64,000 nt of DNA from an uncultured Porphyromonas sp. (GCF_938039215.1 NZ_CALHVI010000033.1:1-64000), one strand, 5' to 3'; counted from the stretch's first letter, positions 34,854 through 43,947 are shown. Notes: generated by a model not told the origin, from the sequence alone. Translations and numbers: made by a program.

Positions 34854-35144
34854 ATGGACACGACCCCTTCACCTCGCTATGCGAGTCACTACCTCCGCCT
34901 CGGGCGCTATATCGCTCGCTCGGTGCTCGTCGAAGAGCTGGGAGCGGGGCGCTATCGCTTAGCCCCCTTCTCTGCAGAGCTTGAGCGGACGATCTTCCTA
35001 TCAGGGACACTGCGTCTGGAGTGCGCTTCTTGCCCCCTTCAAGCGGAGGAAGCTCCAGAGGAAGTCCCTTGGAGCTCGCTCCAGAGCCTCCTCGAAGAGC
35101 ACGAAGGCTGGACACTCCAGCTACCTCGAGATCGAGGCTACTAA
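34854..35144 (+). CDS. Small protein of unknown function between DUF4296 gene and gltX
   Basis: 96 aa from the ATG 10 bp after the DUF4296 stop; the frame is open further upstream but overlaps that gene. Sequence MDTTPSPRYASHYLRLGRYI, then LVEELGAGRYRLAPFSAELERTIFLSG and a Cys pair (CASC), ending with an amphipathic WTLQLPRD. No signal peptide or membrane segment. Tight spacing in an operon on the coding strand and normal codon usage support a real gene. The beta-hairpin-like pattern resembles the N-terminal composite domain of amidohydrolases, but that is only an impression. I do not recognise a family. Confidence 0.5.
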   Translation: MDTTPSPRYASHYLRLGRYIARSVLVEELGAGRYRLAPFSAELERTIFLSGTLRLECASCPLQAEEAPEEVPWSSLQSLLEEHEGWTLQLPRDRGY

Positions 35145-35186
35145 GATCACTAAGGTTTCACCATAATTCATATACCCTACCCCATC

Positions 35187-36710
35187 ATGTCAGATCGTAA
35201 AGTACGGGTTCGCTTTGCCCCCAGCCCCACGGGCGCCCTCCATATCGGAGGCGTACGGACGGCTCTATATAACTACCTTTTCGCCAAGGCACATGGCGGT
35301 GAGCTCCTCCTCCGAATAGAGGATACAGACAGTCAACGCTTCGTGCCTGGTGCTGAGGCCTACATCATAGAAGCTCTTCAGTGGCTTGGTATTCACTTCG
35401 ACGAAGGTGTAAGCTACGGGGGAGACTGCGGCCCCTATCGTCAGAGCGAACGTAGAGATATCTACCGCAAGTACGTACAGCAGCTCCTCGATGCTGGTCG
35501 TGCCTACATCGCCTTCGACACGCCCGAAGAGCTGGAGGAGAAGCGCAAGACGATCCCCAACTTCCAGTACGATGCTACTACCCGTGGCTCGATGCGCAAC
35601 TCCCTCGTCCTCTCCAAGGAGGAGGTCGATGCCCTCATAGCACAGGGGACACAGTATGTCGTCCGCTTCCTCGTCACCCCGAACATCGAAGTCGAGGTCG
35701 ATGATATGATACGTGGACGCGTGTCCTTCAACAGCTCCGTCCTCGACGACAAAGTACTCTACAAGAGTGCTGACGACTTGCCCACCTATCACTTAGCTAA
35801 TATCGTCGACGACCACCTCATGGACATCTCCCATGTCATTCGTGGGGAAGAGTGGCTCCCAAGTGCACCGCTCCATGTCCTGCTGTACGAAGCCTTCGGC
35901 TGGAGAGACACCATGCCTCGCTTCGCCCACCTCGCCCTGCTCCTCAAGCCCGAAGGCAATGGTAAGCTCAGCAAGCGAGACGGCGATCGTCTAGGCTTCC
36001 CCGTCTTCCCCCTCCGCTGGGTTGACCCTAAGACTTCGGAAGTCTCCTCGGGCTACCGTGAGAGTGGCTACCTGCCTGAAGCGGTGGTCAACTTCGTAGC
36101 GCTCCTAGGCTGGAACCCCGGCAACGAGCACGAAGAAGTCATGTCAATGGACGACCTCATCCAGTACTTCCGCATCGAGAAGTGCAGTAAGGCTGGGGCG
36201 AAGTTCGACTACGAAAAGGGGAAGTGGTTCAACCACCACTACATCCAAGTCTCCGACGACAAGCGCCTAGCAGAGCTCCTTCGTCCTCAGCTGGAGGCTA
36301 AGGGCATCGCCTACAACGAGAGCTATGTCGCTCAGGCCATCGCCCTCGTGAAGGAGCGTGCCCAGACCCTCGTAGAGCTCGAGGAACAGATCGATTACTT
36401 CTTCACCGCTCCTACCAGCTACGATGAGAAGACCGTGAAGAAGCGCTGGAAGGACGACAGTTCTGCTCAGCTGACCGAACTGATGGCGCTGCTGGAGACC
36501 CAGAGCGAAGAGCTCCCCAGCGAAGCTACCGAGACCGTCGTCAAAGCTTGGATCGAGGAGAAGGGCTACGGTCTTGGGGCGGTGATGAACTGCCTTCGCC
36601 TCGCTCTCGTCGGGGCGGCAAAGGGGCCACACCTCTTCGACATCACCGCACTGCTCGGACGTAGCGAGACGCTCAGTCGCCTCCGCCGAGCCATCGAAGT
36701 CTTGGGCTAA
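35187..36710 (+). CDS. gltX: Glutamyl-tRNA synthetase
   Basis: 507 aa, normal length. Class I synthetase for tRNA-Glu. Catalytic motifs [13 protein letters not shown] (residues 9-21) and [14 protein letters not shown] (about 258), with RIEDTDSQR between; C-terminal anticodon-binding domain. Cytoplasmic. Located in the ileS operon 42 bp after the small ORF and 20 bp before waaA. Confidence 0.97.
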   Translation: MSDRKVRVRFAPSPTGALHIGGVRTALYNYLFAKAHGGELLLRIEDTDSQRFVPGAEAYIIEALQWLGIHFDEGVSYGGDCGPYRQSERRDIYRKYVQQLLDAGRAYIAFDTPEELEEKRKTIPNFQYDATTRGSMRNSLVLSKEEVDALIAQGTQYVVRFLVTPNIEVEVDDMIRGRVSFNSSVLDDKVLYKSADDLPTYHLANIVDDHLMDISHVIRGEEWLPSAPLHVLLYEAFGWRDTMPRFAHLALLLKPEGNGKLSKRDGDRLGFPVFPLRWVDPKTSEVSSGYRESGYLPEAVVNFVALLGWNPGNEHEEVMSMDDLIQYFRIEKCSKAGAKFDYEKGKWFNHHYIQVSDDKRLAELLRPQLEAKGIAYNESYVAQAIALVKERAQTLVELEEQIDYFFTAPTSYDEKTVKKRWKDDSSAQLTELMALLETQSEELPSEATETVVKAWIEEKGYGLGAVMNCLRLALVGAAKGPHLFDITALLGRSETLSRLRRAIEVLG

Positions 36711-36730
36711 TATCCCTCGAGACCGACTAC

Positions 36731-37963
36731 ATGAATCCTCTATATAGCTTAGCAGGGATAGTCGCTTCGGCAGGGCTGCATCTAGCTGCCTGCTTCCATG
36801 ACAAAGCTCGGCTCATCGTCCGAGGACGCAAGGAGACCCCCGAGCGACTACGCCGTCTCGAGAAGGGACGGCGGGTCGTGTGGTTCCATGCCTCTTCGCT
36901 GGGGGAGTTTGAGCAAGGTCGCCCGCTGATGGAGGCTTGGCGACAGGCTCACCCCGACTGGCAGATCCTGCTCTCCTTCTTCAGTCCCTCGGGCTACACG
37001 GTACGCCACGACTACGCAGGAGCGGATGTCGTCGTCTACCTGCCCTCTGACCGAGAGCCCTCGGTGAGTCGCTTCCTGCGCCTTGCTCGCCCCGATGTCG
37101 CTATCTTCATCAAGTACGACTTCTGGCCGACGATGCTCTGGGAGCTCGCCCGACGAGATGTGCCTACCTACCTCGTCTCTGCCATCTTCCGAGAAGACCA
37201 GCTCTTCTTCCGCTGGTACGGGGGCTGGTACCTGAGACTGCTCAAGCTCTTCCGCCACCTCTATGTGCAGGACAAGGCTTCGGAGGAGCTCCTCCGAAGG
37301 CATGGGGTCACCGAGGTCAGCGTCACGGGAGATACACGCTTCGACCGTGTCGAGGCTATTGCCAAGGCAGCGAAGGAGATCCCCGAAGTAGCAGCGCTTG
37401 ACCGAGGTCGGCTCCTCATCGCAGGGAGTACTTGGCCCGAAGACGAAGCGATCCTGATCCCTTACTTCAACCAAGCTAAGGACGACTTCACCCTCGTACT
37501 CGCTCCGCATGAGATCCACGAGGAGCACCTTCGCTCGATCGAGGCTCAGCTCACCCGCCCTGCCGTACGGCTCTCCCAGTGTAAGGCAGGCGAGCCCCTT
37601 CCCGAAGGAACGGCCTGCATCATCATCGATAGCTTTGGTCTACTCTCCTCCGTCTACCGCTACGGCACTTGGGCCTATGTCGGTGGTGGCTTCGGCAAGA
37701 GCGTGCACAATACGCTGGAGGCCGCCGTCTACGGCATCCCCGTCTTCTTCGGTCCCGAGATCCACAAGCACAGAGAAGTGCGAGAACTCGTAGCTCGCTC
37801 TTCGGGCTTCGTCCTGCATGATCAAGCAGAGCTAGCACAGCTCCTAGACCGCTTCTCTTCGCCCGAGGAATGTCAAGCACTCCGCAAGCGTACCGAGGCC
37901 TACTTTGCCGAGGAGCGAGGGGCGACAGAAGCCATCCTCTCCGACCTCTTCCCCAAGGACTAA
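36731..37963 (+). CDS. waaA: 3-deoxy-D-manno-octulosonic acid (Kdo) transferase
   Basis: 410 aa. Adds Kdo to lipid A precursor at the inner membrane. N-terminal membrane anchor (about 1-22), then HASSLGEFEQGRPL with the catalytic Glu in the first Rossmann domain, SFFSPSGY, and in the second domain GDTRFDRV, AGSTWPEDE, and YVGGGFGKSVHNTLEAAVYG, the GT30 nucleotide-sugar site. Last gene of the ileS operon, followed by a strong terminator. Confidence 0.95.
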   Translation: MNPLYSLAGIVASAGLHLAACFHDKARLIVRGRKETPERLRRLEKGRRVVWFHASSLGEFEQGRPLMEAWRQAHPDWQILLSFFSPSGYTVRHDYAGADVVVYLPSDREPSVSRFLRLARPDVAIFIKYDFWPTMLWELARRDVPTYLVSAIFREDQLFFRWYGGWYLRLLKLFRHLYVQDKASEELLRRHGVTEVSVTGDTRFDRVEAIAKAAKEIPEVAALDRGRLLIAGSTWPEDEAILIPYFNQAKDDFTLVLAPHEIHEEHLRSIEAQLTRPAVRLSQCKAGEPLPEGTACIIIDSFGLLSSVYRYGTWAYVGGGFGKSVHNTLEAAVYGIPVFFGPEIHKHREVRELVARSSGFVLHDQAELAQLLDRFSSPEECQALRKRTEAYFAEERGATEAILSDLFPKD

Positions 37964-37990
37964 GCAGGGGCACTTCCGACACATTCACAG

Positions 37991-38026
37991 ACGAGCCTCC
38001 GAGGGTAACTACTCTCGGAGGCTCGT
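37991..38026 (+). terminator. Terminator of the ileS-waaA operon
   Basis: ACGAGCCTCCGAG (37991-38003) pairs perfectly with CTCGGAGGCTCGT (38014-38026), followed by TGCATTTAG. About 27 bp after the waaA stop. Confidence 0.8.
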
Positions 38027-38092
38027 TGCATTTAGGGAGAAGCACTCCCAGCACGTACAAGCCAAGGGAAACAGCGCTTGCTAATAAGAAGC

Positions 38093-38207
38093 AGTAGTAG
38101 CTCTAGACAAGGAGCGATAGCAGCTGCAGGCAGGCAACAGTAGTGCCTCCTCCGAGGTAATAGTAGCGCCTCCTCCGAGGCAGCAATAGTACTTCTCGGG
38201 TGGAAAT
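38093..38207. repeat. 23-bp tandem array, 5 clear units
   Basis: Units at 38093, 38116, 38139, 38162 and 38185. The third and fourth begin AGTAGTGCCTC and AGTAGCGCCTC and both continue CTCCGAGG; the fifth is AATAGTACTTC. Two weaker units may precede (38047, 38070). Confidence 0.85.
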
Positions 38208-38502
38208 AATTAGGCTTGTCAGCTGGGAGCAATCCCCCCGAGGAGCTCGTCCTTCAGCCTCTGGAGATCGGGGACACTAAGGCCTCGGAGCTAGGAGCTA
38301 GGATCATCGTAGACAAGGCCAAGGCGAATAAACAACGAACCATCCCAGCAACCTTAATTGCCTTGCTCTTAGCCCTTCGCACCCCGAAGCAAGCAGACCT
38401 TCTACCCCTTCGTTAGCCTAGCCCTCGAGCCCGAACAAGTGTACCTCCTTCCCTTGGGCAAGAAAGGCTCGCTTCCTTAGCCAGAAAGCAAAAGAGAATG
38501 CT
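38208..38502. other. Intergenic stretch with nothing recognised
   Basis: Between the tandem array and the next promoter. One 66-codon open frame (38216-38416) lacks a ribosome-binding context and any familiar sequence; I treat it as non-coding. Confidence 0.5.
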
Positions 38503-38510
38503 TATATTTG
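38503..38510 (+). promoter_or_regulatory. -7 box of the arginine-deiminase-fold gene
   Basis: TATATTTG on the plus strand, 47 bp before the start codon. Confidence 0.6.
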
Positions 38511-38557
38511 TCCTAAAGGGATGACTTCAGTTCATCCGAAATCATATCTGTCCTCTT

Positions 38558-39484
38558 ATGGAACGAATCTTTCCCCATGTAACCAACGAGACGGCTCGAC
38601 TGAAAGCCGTCGTCTTGGGTCTGCCCGATAGCCTAGGCCCAGTACCTACCCTCGAAGAGACTTACGACGCTAAGAGCTATGAAGCTGTCCAGCGGGGTGT
38701 CTTCCCCCGAGAAGAAGATGTCCGCCACGAGATGCAGTGCGTCCTAGATGTACTCCACAGCTATGGTGTCCACGTACTACGCCCTGCACCCCTTCAGGAC
38801 TACAATCAGGTCTTCGCTCGTGATGTCGCCTTCACCATCGATGACACACTATTCATCTCCAACCTAATCCCCGACCGTGAACGGGAGACCGAAGCCTTCG
38901 CTAGCTCGATCTTCCCACTGATTGATCCTGCACATATTGAGCGCTTGCCCGAGGCCGTACATACCGAGGGCGGAGACATCCTGCTCTACGATGATATCCT
39001 CTTCGTGGGGGCTTATTTCGGAGAAGACTATTCCAGCTTCAAGACAGCCCGCACGAACCGCTACGCCATTGACTTCTTCCGTGAACGCTTCCCCCATAAG
39101 CGCATTGTCCCCATTGAGCTGAAGAAGCATGACCACGAGCCTGCTAAGTCAGTACTCCATCTGGACTGTGCCTTCCAGCCCGTGAGCCGTGGACGAGCCA
39201 TCATCTATCGTGAAGGCTTCCTCAATGCCCATGACGTAGCTCTGGTAGAAGAGATCTTCGGCCGAGATAACCTCTTCGGTGTCACCCCCGAAGAAGCCTA
39301 CCACATGAGCACCAATGTCGTCTCGCTCTCGCCCGAAGCGCTCATCAGCGACAAGCACTTTGTCCGCCTCAATGCCTTCCTGCGTGATGAGTGGGGCATG
39401 ACGGTAGAAGAAGTGCCCTATCAAGAGATCTCCAAGATGGGCGGTCTCCTGCGCTGCTCGACGATGCCGCTGATACGCGAGTAA
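38558..39484 (+). CDS. Arginine deiminase/amidinotransferase-fold hydrolase
   Basis: 308 aa. The pentein fold is indicated by RDVAFTIDDTLFISNL, the acidic motif VHTEGGDILLYDD (about residues 130-142), the histidine segment SVLHLDCAFQPV (about 200-211) and the C-terminal nucleophile in LRCSTMPL (Cys300). These are the Cys-His-Glu/Asp elements of enzymes acting on guanidino groups (arginine deiminase, dimethylarginine hydrolase, amidinotransferase). The substrate is probably arginine or a methylated or peptide-derived arginine. Cytoplasmic, no signal. Monocistronic, with its own promoter and a downstream repeat array that starts at its stop codon. Distinct from long peptidylarginine deiminases, which are exported. 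Confidence 0.82.
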   Translation: MERIFPHVTNETARLKAVVLGLPDSLGPVPTLEETYDAKSYEAVQRGVFPREEDVRHEMQCVLDVLHSYGVHVLRPAPLQDYNQVFARDVAFTIDDTLFISNLIPDRERETEAFASSIFPLIDPAHIERLPEAVHTEGGDILLYDDILFVGAYFGEDYSSFKTARTNRYAIDFFRERFPHKRIVPIELKKHDHEPAKSVLHLDCAFQPVSRGRAIIYREGFLNAHDVALVEEIFGRDNLFGVTPEEAYHMSTNVVSLSPEALISDKHFVRLNAFLRDEWGMTVEEVPYQEISKMGGLLRCSTMPLIRE

Positions 39485-39711
39485 GCGAGGCGAAAGCATC
39501 CGCACACCCTAGAGGATGACACTCGCATCCCCCAAGTGGTAGTGCATCAAGATCCGAGGCGGTGCTGAGCGAAGGGCCGAGGCGGTGCTAGTCGAATGAC
39601 TAAAGAACTACGATCCGAGCCTGCCAAGCACTACTGCTCAAGCTCCTCCAGCGCTCCAGCTCAAATACTTCGAGTGCTCCTGCTCAAATACCTCCAGCGA
39701 TAGGGCTTAAA
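39482..39711. repeat. 23-bp tandem array, 10 units
   Basis: Ten consecutive 23-bp steps starting exactly with the TAA stop codon of the upstream gene (39482). Units at 39551 and 39574 share CCGAGGCGGTGCT; units at 39643, 39666 and 39689 share a GCTCAAA or GCTTAAA end. The others are diverged but keep a C/G-rich centre and purine end. Different unit sequence from the AGTAGYGCCTC arrays but the same period. Confidence 0.8.
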
Positions 39712-39721
39712 TAAACGAATT

Positions 39722-39768
39722 GGGCGAGGTCAGCGACACCTAGTGTCACTGACCTCGCCCTTTCATTT
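39722..39768 (+). terminator. Bidirectional terminator hairpin
   Basis: GGGCGAGGTCAG (39722-39733) and CTGACCTCGCCC (39749-39760), with inner GACAC/GTGTC pairing, followed by TTTCATTT. It would end transcripts of the deiminase-fold gene after the array. Confidence 0.8.
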
Positions 39769-39772
39769 CCCC

Positions 39773-39828
39773 TAAAAAGTGATCCACCCTAGCTCATCTC
39801 CCTCAGAGGGAGAAGCTAGGGTGGATCG
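39773..39828 (-). terminator. Terminator of the CoA-transferase gene
   Basis: GATCCACCCTAGCT and AGCTAGGGTGGATC form a 14-bp stem with an inner CTCCCT/AGGGAG stem; on the minus strand it is followed by ACTTTTTAG. Confidence 0.8.
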
Positions 39829-39840
39829 TTTGTTTGTGGC

Positions 39841-39950
39841 TTAGTCCTGCAACTGTCGGAGGCTTAGCTCACGCTCGTCGGAGGCTTTGTTCCAGACTTA
39901 CTGAAGCCTTAGCCTTGGACTTACAGCGGACTTAGCACCGAGATGGAGGA
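39841..39950. repeat. Degenerate ~23-bp repeats before the CoA-transferase stop
   Basis: Five segments each beginning CTTAG or CTTTG, spaced 23, 22, 23 and 23 bp, then 20 bp, ending next to the stop codon of the CoA-transferase gene. Less regular than the other arrays. Confidence 0.6.
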
Positions 39951-39951
39951 C

Positions 39952-41451
39952 TTAGTCCTTCTTGTACTTCGCCCAGTCTACATTGCGCATGTCGCCAGAA
40001 GTAGCGATCTCACGGTGGAAGGCGAAGCAAGCATCTAGATTCTGTGGGGTCTGTCCCTTGACACCAAGCTCGAGGTAATCACGGAGGAGCTGCTTGTAGT
40101 CAGGGTGGACACACTTCTCAATGATCTCCTCAGCACGCTGGCGAGGGCTCTTGCCTCTCAAGTCGGCGATACCATACTCCGTAATGATGATCTTCACCGA
40201 GTGCTCACTGTGGTCGAGGTGGGAGACCATAGGCACGAAGGCTGAGATCTTACCGTCCTTCGCCGTGGAGGGCGTAGTGAAGATGGAGAGGTAGCCATTA
40301 CGGGCGAAGTCACCCGATCCCCCGATCCCGTTCATCATACGAGTACCGTTGACGTGGGTGGAGTTGATGTTACCGAAGATATCCGCTTCAAGTGCCGTGT
40401 TGATGGTGATGACACCGAGACGACGGACGATCTCAGGGTTGTTGGAGTATTCCTGAGGACGTAGCAGCAGCTTGTCCTTGAAGAAGTCAAGGTTGCCGTA
40501 GATATCCTGGATCACGGGGCGAGTCACCGAGAGCGAGCAGCCGCTGGCGAACTTGACACGACCCTTCTTCATCAACTCGATCACCGCATCCTGGATCACT
40601 TCTGTATAGATCTCGAAAGCAGGGATCTGCTTGTTGTCTCCGAGTGCTCCGAGCACGGCATTAGCGACGTTACCGACACCGCTCTGCAAGGGGAGGAATT
40701 CCTTAGGCAAGCGTCCTGCCTCCATCTCGGAGACGAGGAACTTAGCTACGTTGTCCCCGATGGCCTTCGTCACATCATCCAGTGGAGCGAAGGCACCTTC
40801 GTCATTAGGTTCGCTCGTGTGGACTACCCCTACGATCTTCTTAGGATCTACTTGGATGAAGGGCTGACCGACACGGTCGCTAGGAGCGTAGACAGGCATG
40901 TCACGGCGGTGAGGAGGATCTAGTGGCTCTGCGAGGTCATGCATACCACGGATCTCCTTGGGGTGCTTATCATTGAGCTCGACGATAATCTTGTCGGCAA
41001 GGCGGCAGATAGTGGGAAGGATACCCACTCCCGAGGTAGGTACGATCTGGCCATCCTCGGTGACGTCGGCGGCTTCGACTATCGCCACATCGATCTTGCC
41101 AAGGAAGCCGTAACGGAGTTCCTGAGCCAGCATCGAGAGGTGCATATCGAAGTAAGGATTGGTCCCTGCATTGATCCCCGTACGCATGTCCTTGTTGGAC
41201 TGGTAAGGCGTGCGGAACTTCACTGCTTCGGCACGAGCAAGAGCGCCATCAAGGCGATCCCCTGTGCTCGCACCCGTGAACATCCCTATCTTGAAGGGAC
41301 GACCAGCAGCGTGCTCTGCTTCGGCACGCTTAGCGATAGCCCCTGGGACTACCTTGGGACAACCAGCGGGGGTAAAACCGCTAAAGCCGACATTGTCATC
41401 GTGCTGCACGATGGCAGCTGCTTCGTCAGCTGTGATAAACTTCAAAGCCAT
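39952..41451 (-). CDS. Acetyl-CoA hydrolase/transferase family CoA-transferase (succinyl- or acyl-CoA:acetate)
   Basis: 499 aa, matching the family I CoA-transferases of the Cat1/AarC/ScpC type. It moves CoA between an acyl-CoA (succinyl-, propionyl- or butyryl-CoA) and acetate. Seen: N-terminal GFSGFTPAGCPKVVP, MFTGASTGD, the catalytic glutamate in AFEIYTEVIQDA (Glu284), and the C-terminal half with GIGGSGDFARNGY and TEYGIADLRGKSPRQRA. In asaccharolytic Bacteroidetes such enzymes work in fermentation to acetate, propionate or butyrate and conserve energy; the exact acyl group cannot be told. Own promoter at 41570 and own terminator. Confidence 0.9.
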   Translation of the reverse strand: MALKFITADEAAAIVQHDDNVGFSGFTPAGCPKVVPGAIAKRAEAEHAAGRPFKIGMFTGASTGDRLDGALARAEAVKFRTPYQSNKDMRTGINAGTNPYFDMHLSMLAQELRYGFLGKIDVAIVEAADVTEDGQIVPTSGVGILPTICRLADKIIVELNDKHPKEIRGMHDLAEPLDPPHRRDMPVYAPSDRVGQPFIQVDPKKIVGVVHTSEPNDEGAFAPLDDVTKAIGDNVAKFLVSEMEAGRLPKEFLPLQSGVGNVANAVLGALGDNKQIPAFEIYTEVIQDAVIELMKKGRVKFASGCSLSVTRPVIQDIYGNLDFFKDKLLLRPQEYSNNPEIVRRLGVITINTALEADIFGNINSTHVNGTRMMNGIGGSGDFARNGYLSIFTTPSTAKDGKISAFVPMVSHLDHSEHSVKIIITEYGIADLRGKSPRQRAEEIIEKCVHPDYKQLLRDYLELGVKGQTPQNLDACFAFHREIATSGDMRNVDWAKYKKD

Positions 41452-41569
41452 AATTCTCTATGTCTATAGTGTGTGCTATTAGTTATCGCTAGGAGGGGTA
41501 GGAGGAGGGTGCTGAAGCTAAGGCGCACGAGGGCTCCCCGCCAGCTGGCTCCTAAGACCTATCCTAAGG

Positions 41570-41577
41570 CAAATTTA
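41570..41577 (-). promoter_or_regulatory. -7 box of the CoA-transferase gene
   Basis: TAAATTTG on the minus strand, between the trmD stop and the CoA-transferase; leader about 110 nt. Confidence 0.5.
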
Positions 41578-41589
41578 GGCATTATTTAG

Positions 41590-42285
41590 CTATTTCCCTC
41601 GGCCTAGGTGCTTGGCATAGAGATCAGGACGCAAGCGCTTAGTACGCTCCAGAGCGCAGTCCATCTTCCAAGCCTCGATGCGTGCTGCGTGGCCGCTCAG
41701 AAGGATGTCTGGCACCCGCCAGCCTTTGTACTCGGCAGGGCGAGTATAGATAGGAGGAGCGAGCAGGTCATCCTGGAAGGTATCCGACAGGGCACTCTCC
41801 GCATCGCCGATGACACCAGGTAGGAGACGGACCACGGCATCGACCATGATCGCTGCTGGTAGCTCTCCCCCCGTGAGGACATAGTCGCCGATAGAGATCT
41901 CCCGAGTGATCAGGTGCTCACGGATGCGGTGGTCGATGCCCTTGTAGTGCCCGCAGAGGATGATGAGGTTCTCCTGCAGGCTCATCTGGTTGGCGATGCC
42001 TTGGTCGAAGGTCTCACCATCGGGAGAGGTATAGATCACCTCATCGTAGTGGCGCTGGCTCTTCAGGTCAGAGATAGCTCGGTCAATGGGCTCGATCTGG
42101 AGGATCATCCCTGCTTCTCCGCCGAAGGGATAGTCGTCGACTCGACGCCACTTATTCGTAGCGTAGTCACGGATATTATGGACATGAAGCTCGAGGAAGC
42201 CTTGCTCCTGAGCTCGGCCGACGATGGAGTGCTTCAGCGGGCTATCGAGGAGCTCGGGCACTACGGTGAGGAGGTCTATACGCAC
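41590..42285 (-). CDS. trmD: tRNA (guanine37-N1)-methyltransferase
   Basis: 231 aa. Methylates G37 of tRNAs with a G at position 36, preventing frameshifts. SPOUT knot motifs: [14 protein letters not shown] and [19 protein letters not shown]; early [16 protein letters not shown], the usual TrmD set. C-terminal helical domain with [13 protein letters not shown]. 44 bp after a lipoprotein gene, possibly co-transcribed. Confidence 0.96.
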   Translation of the reverse strand: MRIDLLTVVPELLDSPLKHSIVGRAQEQGFLELHVHNIRDYATNKWRRVDDYPFGGEAGMILQIEPIDRAISDLKSQRHYDEVIYTSPDGETFDQGIANQMSLQENLIILCGHYKGIDHRIREHLITREISIGDYVLTGGELPAAIMVDAVVRLLPGVIGDAESALSDTFQDDLLAPPIYTRPAEYKGWRVPDILLSGHAARIEAWKMDCALERTKRLRPDLYAKHLGRGK

Positions 42286-42329
42286 GTGTTATGCTGGGAA
42301 GCTGAATGAATAAAAAGGAGGGAAGGAAC

Positions 42330-43358
42330 CTACTTGAAGTAGGTGTAGGTGAGCGTGCAGCTGTAGGTCGTCTTGACCTTGTCTACGCCCTGCTCGATGG
42401 TAACATCAAGCTGTGTGGGGAAGCCTTCGTTGTTGGGGCGGGAGTACTTCCCTTCGTAGAAGTAGCGATCGACGAGCTTGAGGAGGGGGAGCTTGCCCTG
42501 AGGGTCCTTCTTGAGCTCTTCCTCTGAGCGTCGGGCATGGGTCTCACGAAGCTCTATAGCCACGTCACCCATAGCGCCGTATCTCCACGTAGAGACGAGC
42601 GCACCGAGAGGCTTCTTGAGGTTCTGCTGACCAGCAGGCTCGGTCGTGTCGTAGGAGAGGACTTCTTCGTAGATCTTACGACCATAGTAGTCGGTGCGGA
42701 AGGTAGACTGTCTGTGCCAGAGGGCGATCTCTTGGCCAGAGACCTTCGGATTGGGTACGAGCTGGAAGGTACGACCGATGATCACGGCATTGAAGTAGTC
42801 GTAGCTCGTTCTGAGGACGATCTGAGGCTTCTGCACGCCAGCATCATAAGAGTAGGTCGTCTCGATCTCTCGCTGCAGGCGAGTACCCTCGAGCTGATAT
42901 TCGGTGCTCTTGACGAGGCGATCTTGGGTGTCGTACTCCTCGATACGGCTTACATAGCTCACCGTAGCGGAGTAAGGGCGATAAGTGTACTTGAAACGGG
43001 TGCGCTCGGTCTGCCCATCGGGCTTAGTCACTTCATGCTCTTGGATGAGACGATTGCCCTGAGCGTCGTAGGTATTGGTCAGACGATCGGTGACCTTGAG
43101 GGTACCGTCCGAAGCCTTAGTATAGGTAAGCTTGGTGAGGAGTCCCCCTTCCTTGCGGAAGGTTTCCTCAATACGAGTCTCCTCCTTGAGACTGGCATCG
43201 AGACGGGTCGTAGTACGCTTCTCGACCTTGCCTGTAAGGGTAGAGATGGGAGGGATCTGAGGGTTAAGTGGTGTGTTTTTTCCCTTCCCGAGGCAACTTG
43301 TGAGCAGGAGAAGGACCGCTGCCGAAAGCGCCGCTGTTAGACTGATTTTTCTGTTCAT
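42330..43358 (-). CDS. Lipoprotein of unknown function with YD-like repeats
   Basis: 342 aa with a lipoprotein signal (LLLLTSC, Cys22). The mature part is beta-rich with repeats resembling RHS/YD elements: YDAQGNRLIQ, EYDTQDRLVKST, FRTDYYGRKIYEEV, KLVDRYFYEGKYS, each a Tyr/Asp turn between strands. Such repeats are also seen in small Bacteroidetes lipoproteins that track YD hairpins without toxin domains. No enzyme motif. Upstream -7 box at 43432; trmD follows. Confidence 0.7.
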   Translation of the reverse strand: MNRKISLTAALSAAVLLLLTSCLGKGKNTPLNPQIPPISTLTGKVEKRTTTRLDASLKEETRIEETFRKEGGLLTKLTYTKASDGTLKVTDRLTNTYDAQGNRLIQEHEVTKPDGQTERTRFKYTYRPYSATVSYVSRIEEYDTQDRLVKSTEYQLEGTRLQREIETTYSYDAGVQKPQIVLRTSYDYFNAVIIGRTFQLVPNPKVSGQEIALWHRQSTFRTDYYGRKIYEEVLSYDTTEPAGQQNLKKPLGALVSTWRYGAMGDVAIELRETHARRSEEELKKDPQGKLPLLKLVDRYFYEGKYSRPNNEGFPTQLDVTIEQGVDKVKTTYSCTLTYTYFK

Positions 43359-43431
43359 AATCGGGGTTAATTTAGGGTGGTAAGATAGCTGCGAATGCGG
43401 GATACTGTAGCCGCCTTCACAACTGGCACTG

Positions 43432-43439
43432 CAAAACTA
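43432..43439 (-). promoter_or_regulatory. -7 box of the YD-repeat lipoprotein gene
   Basis: TAGTTTTG on the minus strand, 74 bp before the start codon. Confidence 0.5.
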
Positions 43440-43558
43440 AGATAAAATAGATAGATCTTCTTCATGCTCGGTGCGCCCTCCTCGAAGAGGAAGCTCCCCC
43501 GAGCGAAGCGCTTAGCAAAGATAACTATTCCCCTCGGGGCGATTTCCACCTTGGGGTG

Positions 43559-43673
43559 CTTACCCCTTCTCTGCCAGCGCTATTAGCACCTCGGAGGAAG
43601 CACCAATAGCGCCTCGGTGGACTCACTACTAGCGCCTCCACCGAGGCGCTACTGCTCCCACTAGTTGGATCCG
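43559..43673. repeat. 23-bp tandem array, 5 units
   Basis: Units at 43559, 43582, 43605, 43628 and 43651; the central three begin ATTAGCACCTC, AATAGCGCCTC and ACTAGCGCCTC, and the pair 43605-43650 contains an inverted repeat (AGCGCCTCGGTGG against CCACCGAGGCGCT). Same core as the arrays near 5.8, 21.2, 34.0, 38.1 and 52.2 kb. Confidence 0.85.
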
Positions 43674-43739
43674 AGTCCCCCCTCGACAGAGCCAAGCAAG
43701 CACCCTGCGAAGACCGCCCAGAAGCAACCAAAAACAAGA

Positions 43740-43853
43740 AAAGATTTTACCACCCTCCCAGAAAGAATTGAATTTTTACCCCCTAAGCAACTGTATATCA
43801 ACACCGACATAAAAGTAAAGATTTGCCATGCAGCAGAAAAAGAATTGAATTGG
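43740..43853. repeat. Long direct repeat, left of fic
   Basis: A 114-bp AT-rich sequence starting AAAGATTTTACCACCCTCCC and ending AAAGAATTGAATTGG. It is a direct copy, roughly 85-90 percent identical by eye, of 45139-45253 on the other side of the Fic gene. Inside each copy, AAAGAATTGAATT itself occurs twice. Confidence 0.9.
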
Positions 43854-43884
43854 CACTATGGGACGAACTTGGTCTACTCTTGTA

Positions 43885-43925
43885 GAAAAAAGTTAGCCTA
43901 CCCCACTAAACGTAGGGCAGGCTAA
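43885..43925 (-). terminator. Terminator of fic
   Basis: TTAGCCT-CCC (from 43893) pairs with GGG-AGGCTAA (to 43925); on the minus strand it is followed by CTTTTTTCT. 22 bp after the fic stop. Confidence 0.85.
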
Positions 43926-43947
43926 GCGAGAAGGAAGGAATATCCTG

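Noticed and set aside
38216..38416. A 66-codon plus-strand open frame
   Set aside because: It starts in repeat-flanking DNA, has no promoter or recognisable motif, and is followed by an independent promoter.
43665..43925. An 86-codon open frame left of fic, considered as an antitoxin gene
   Set aside because: It runs through a 23-bp array, the direct repeat and the fic terminator; the Fic protein has its own inhibitory motif.
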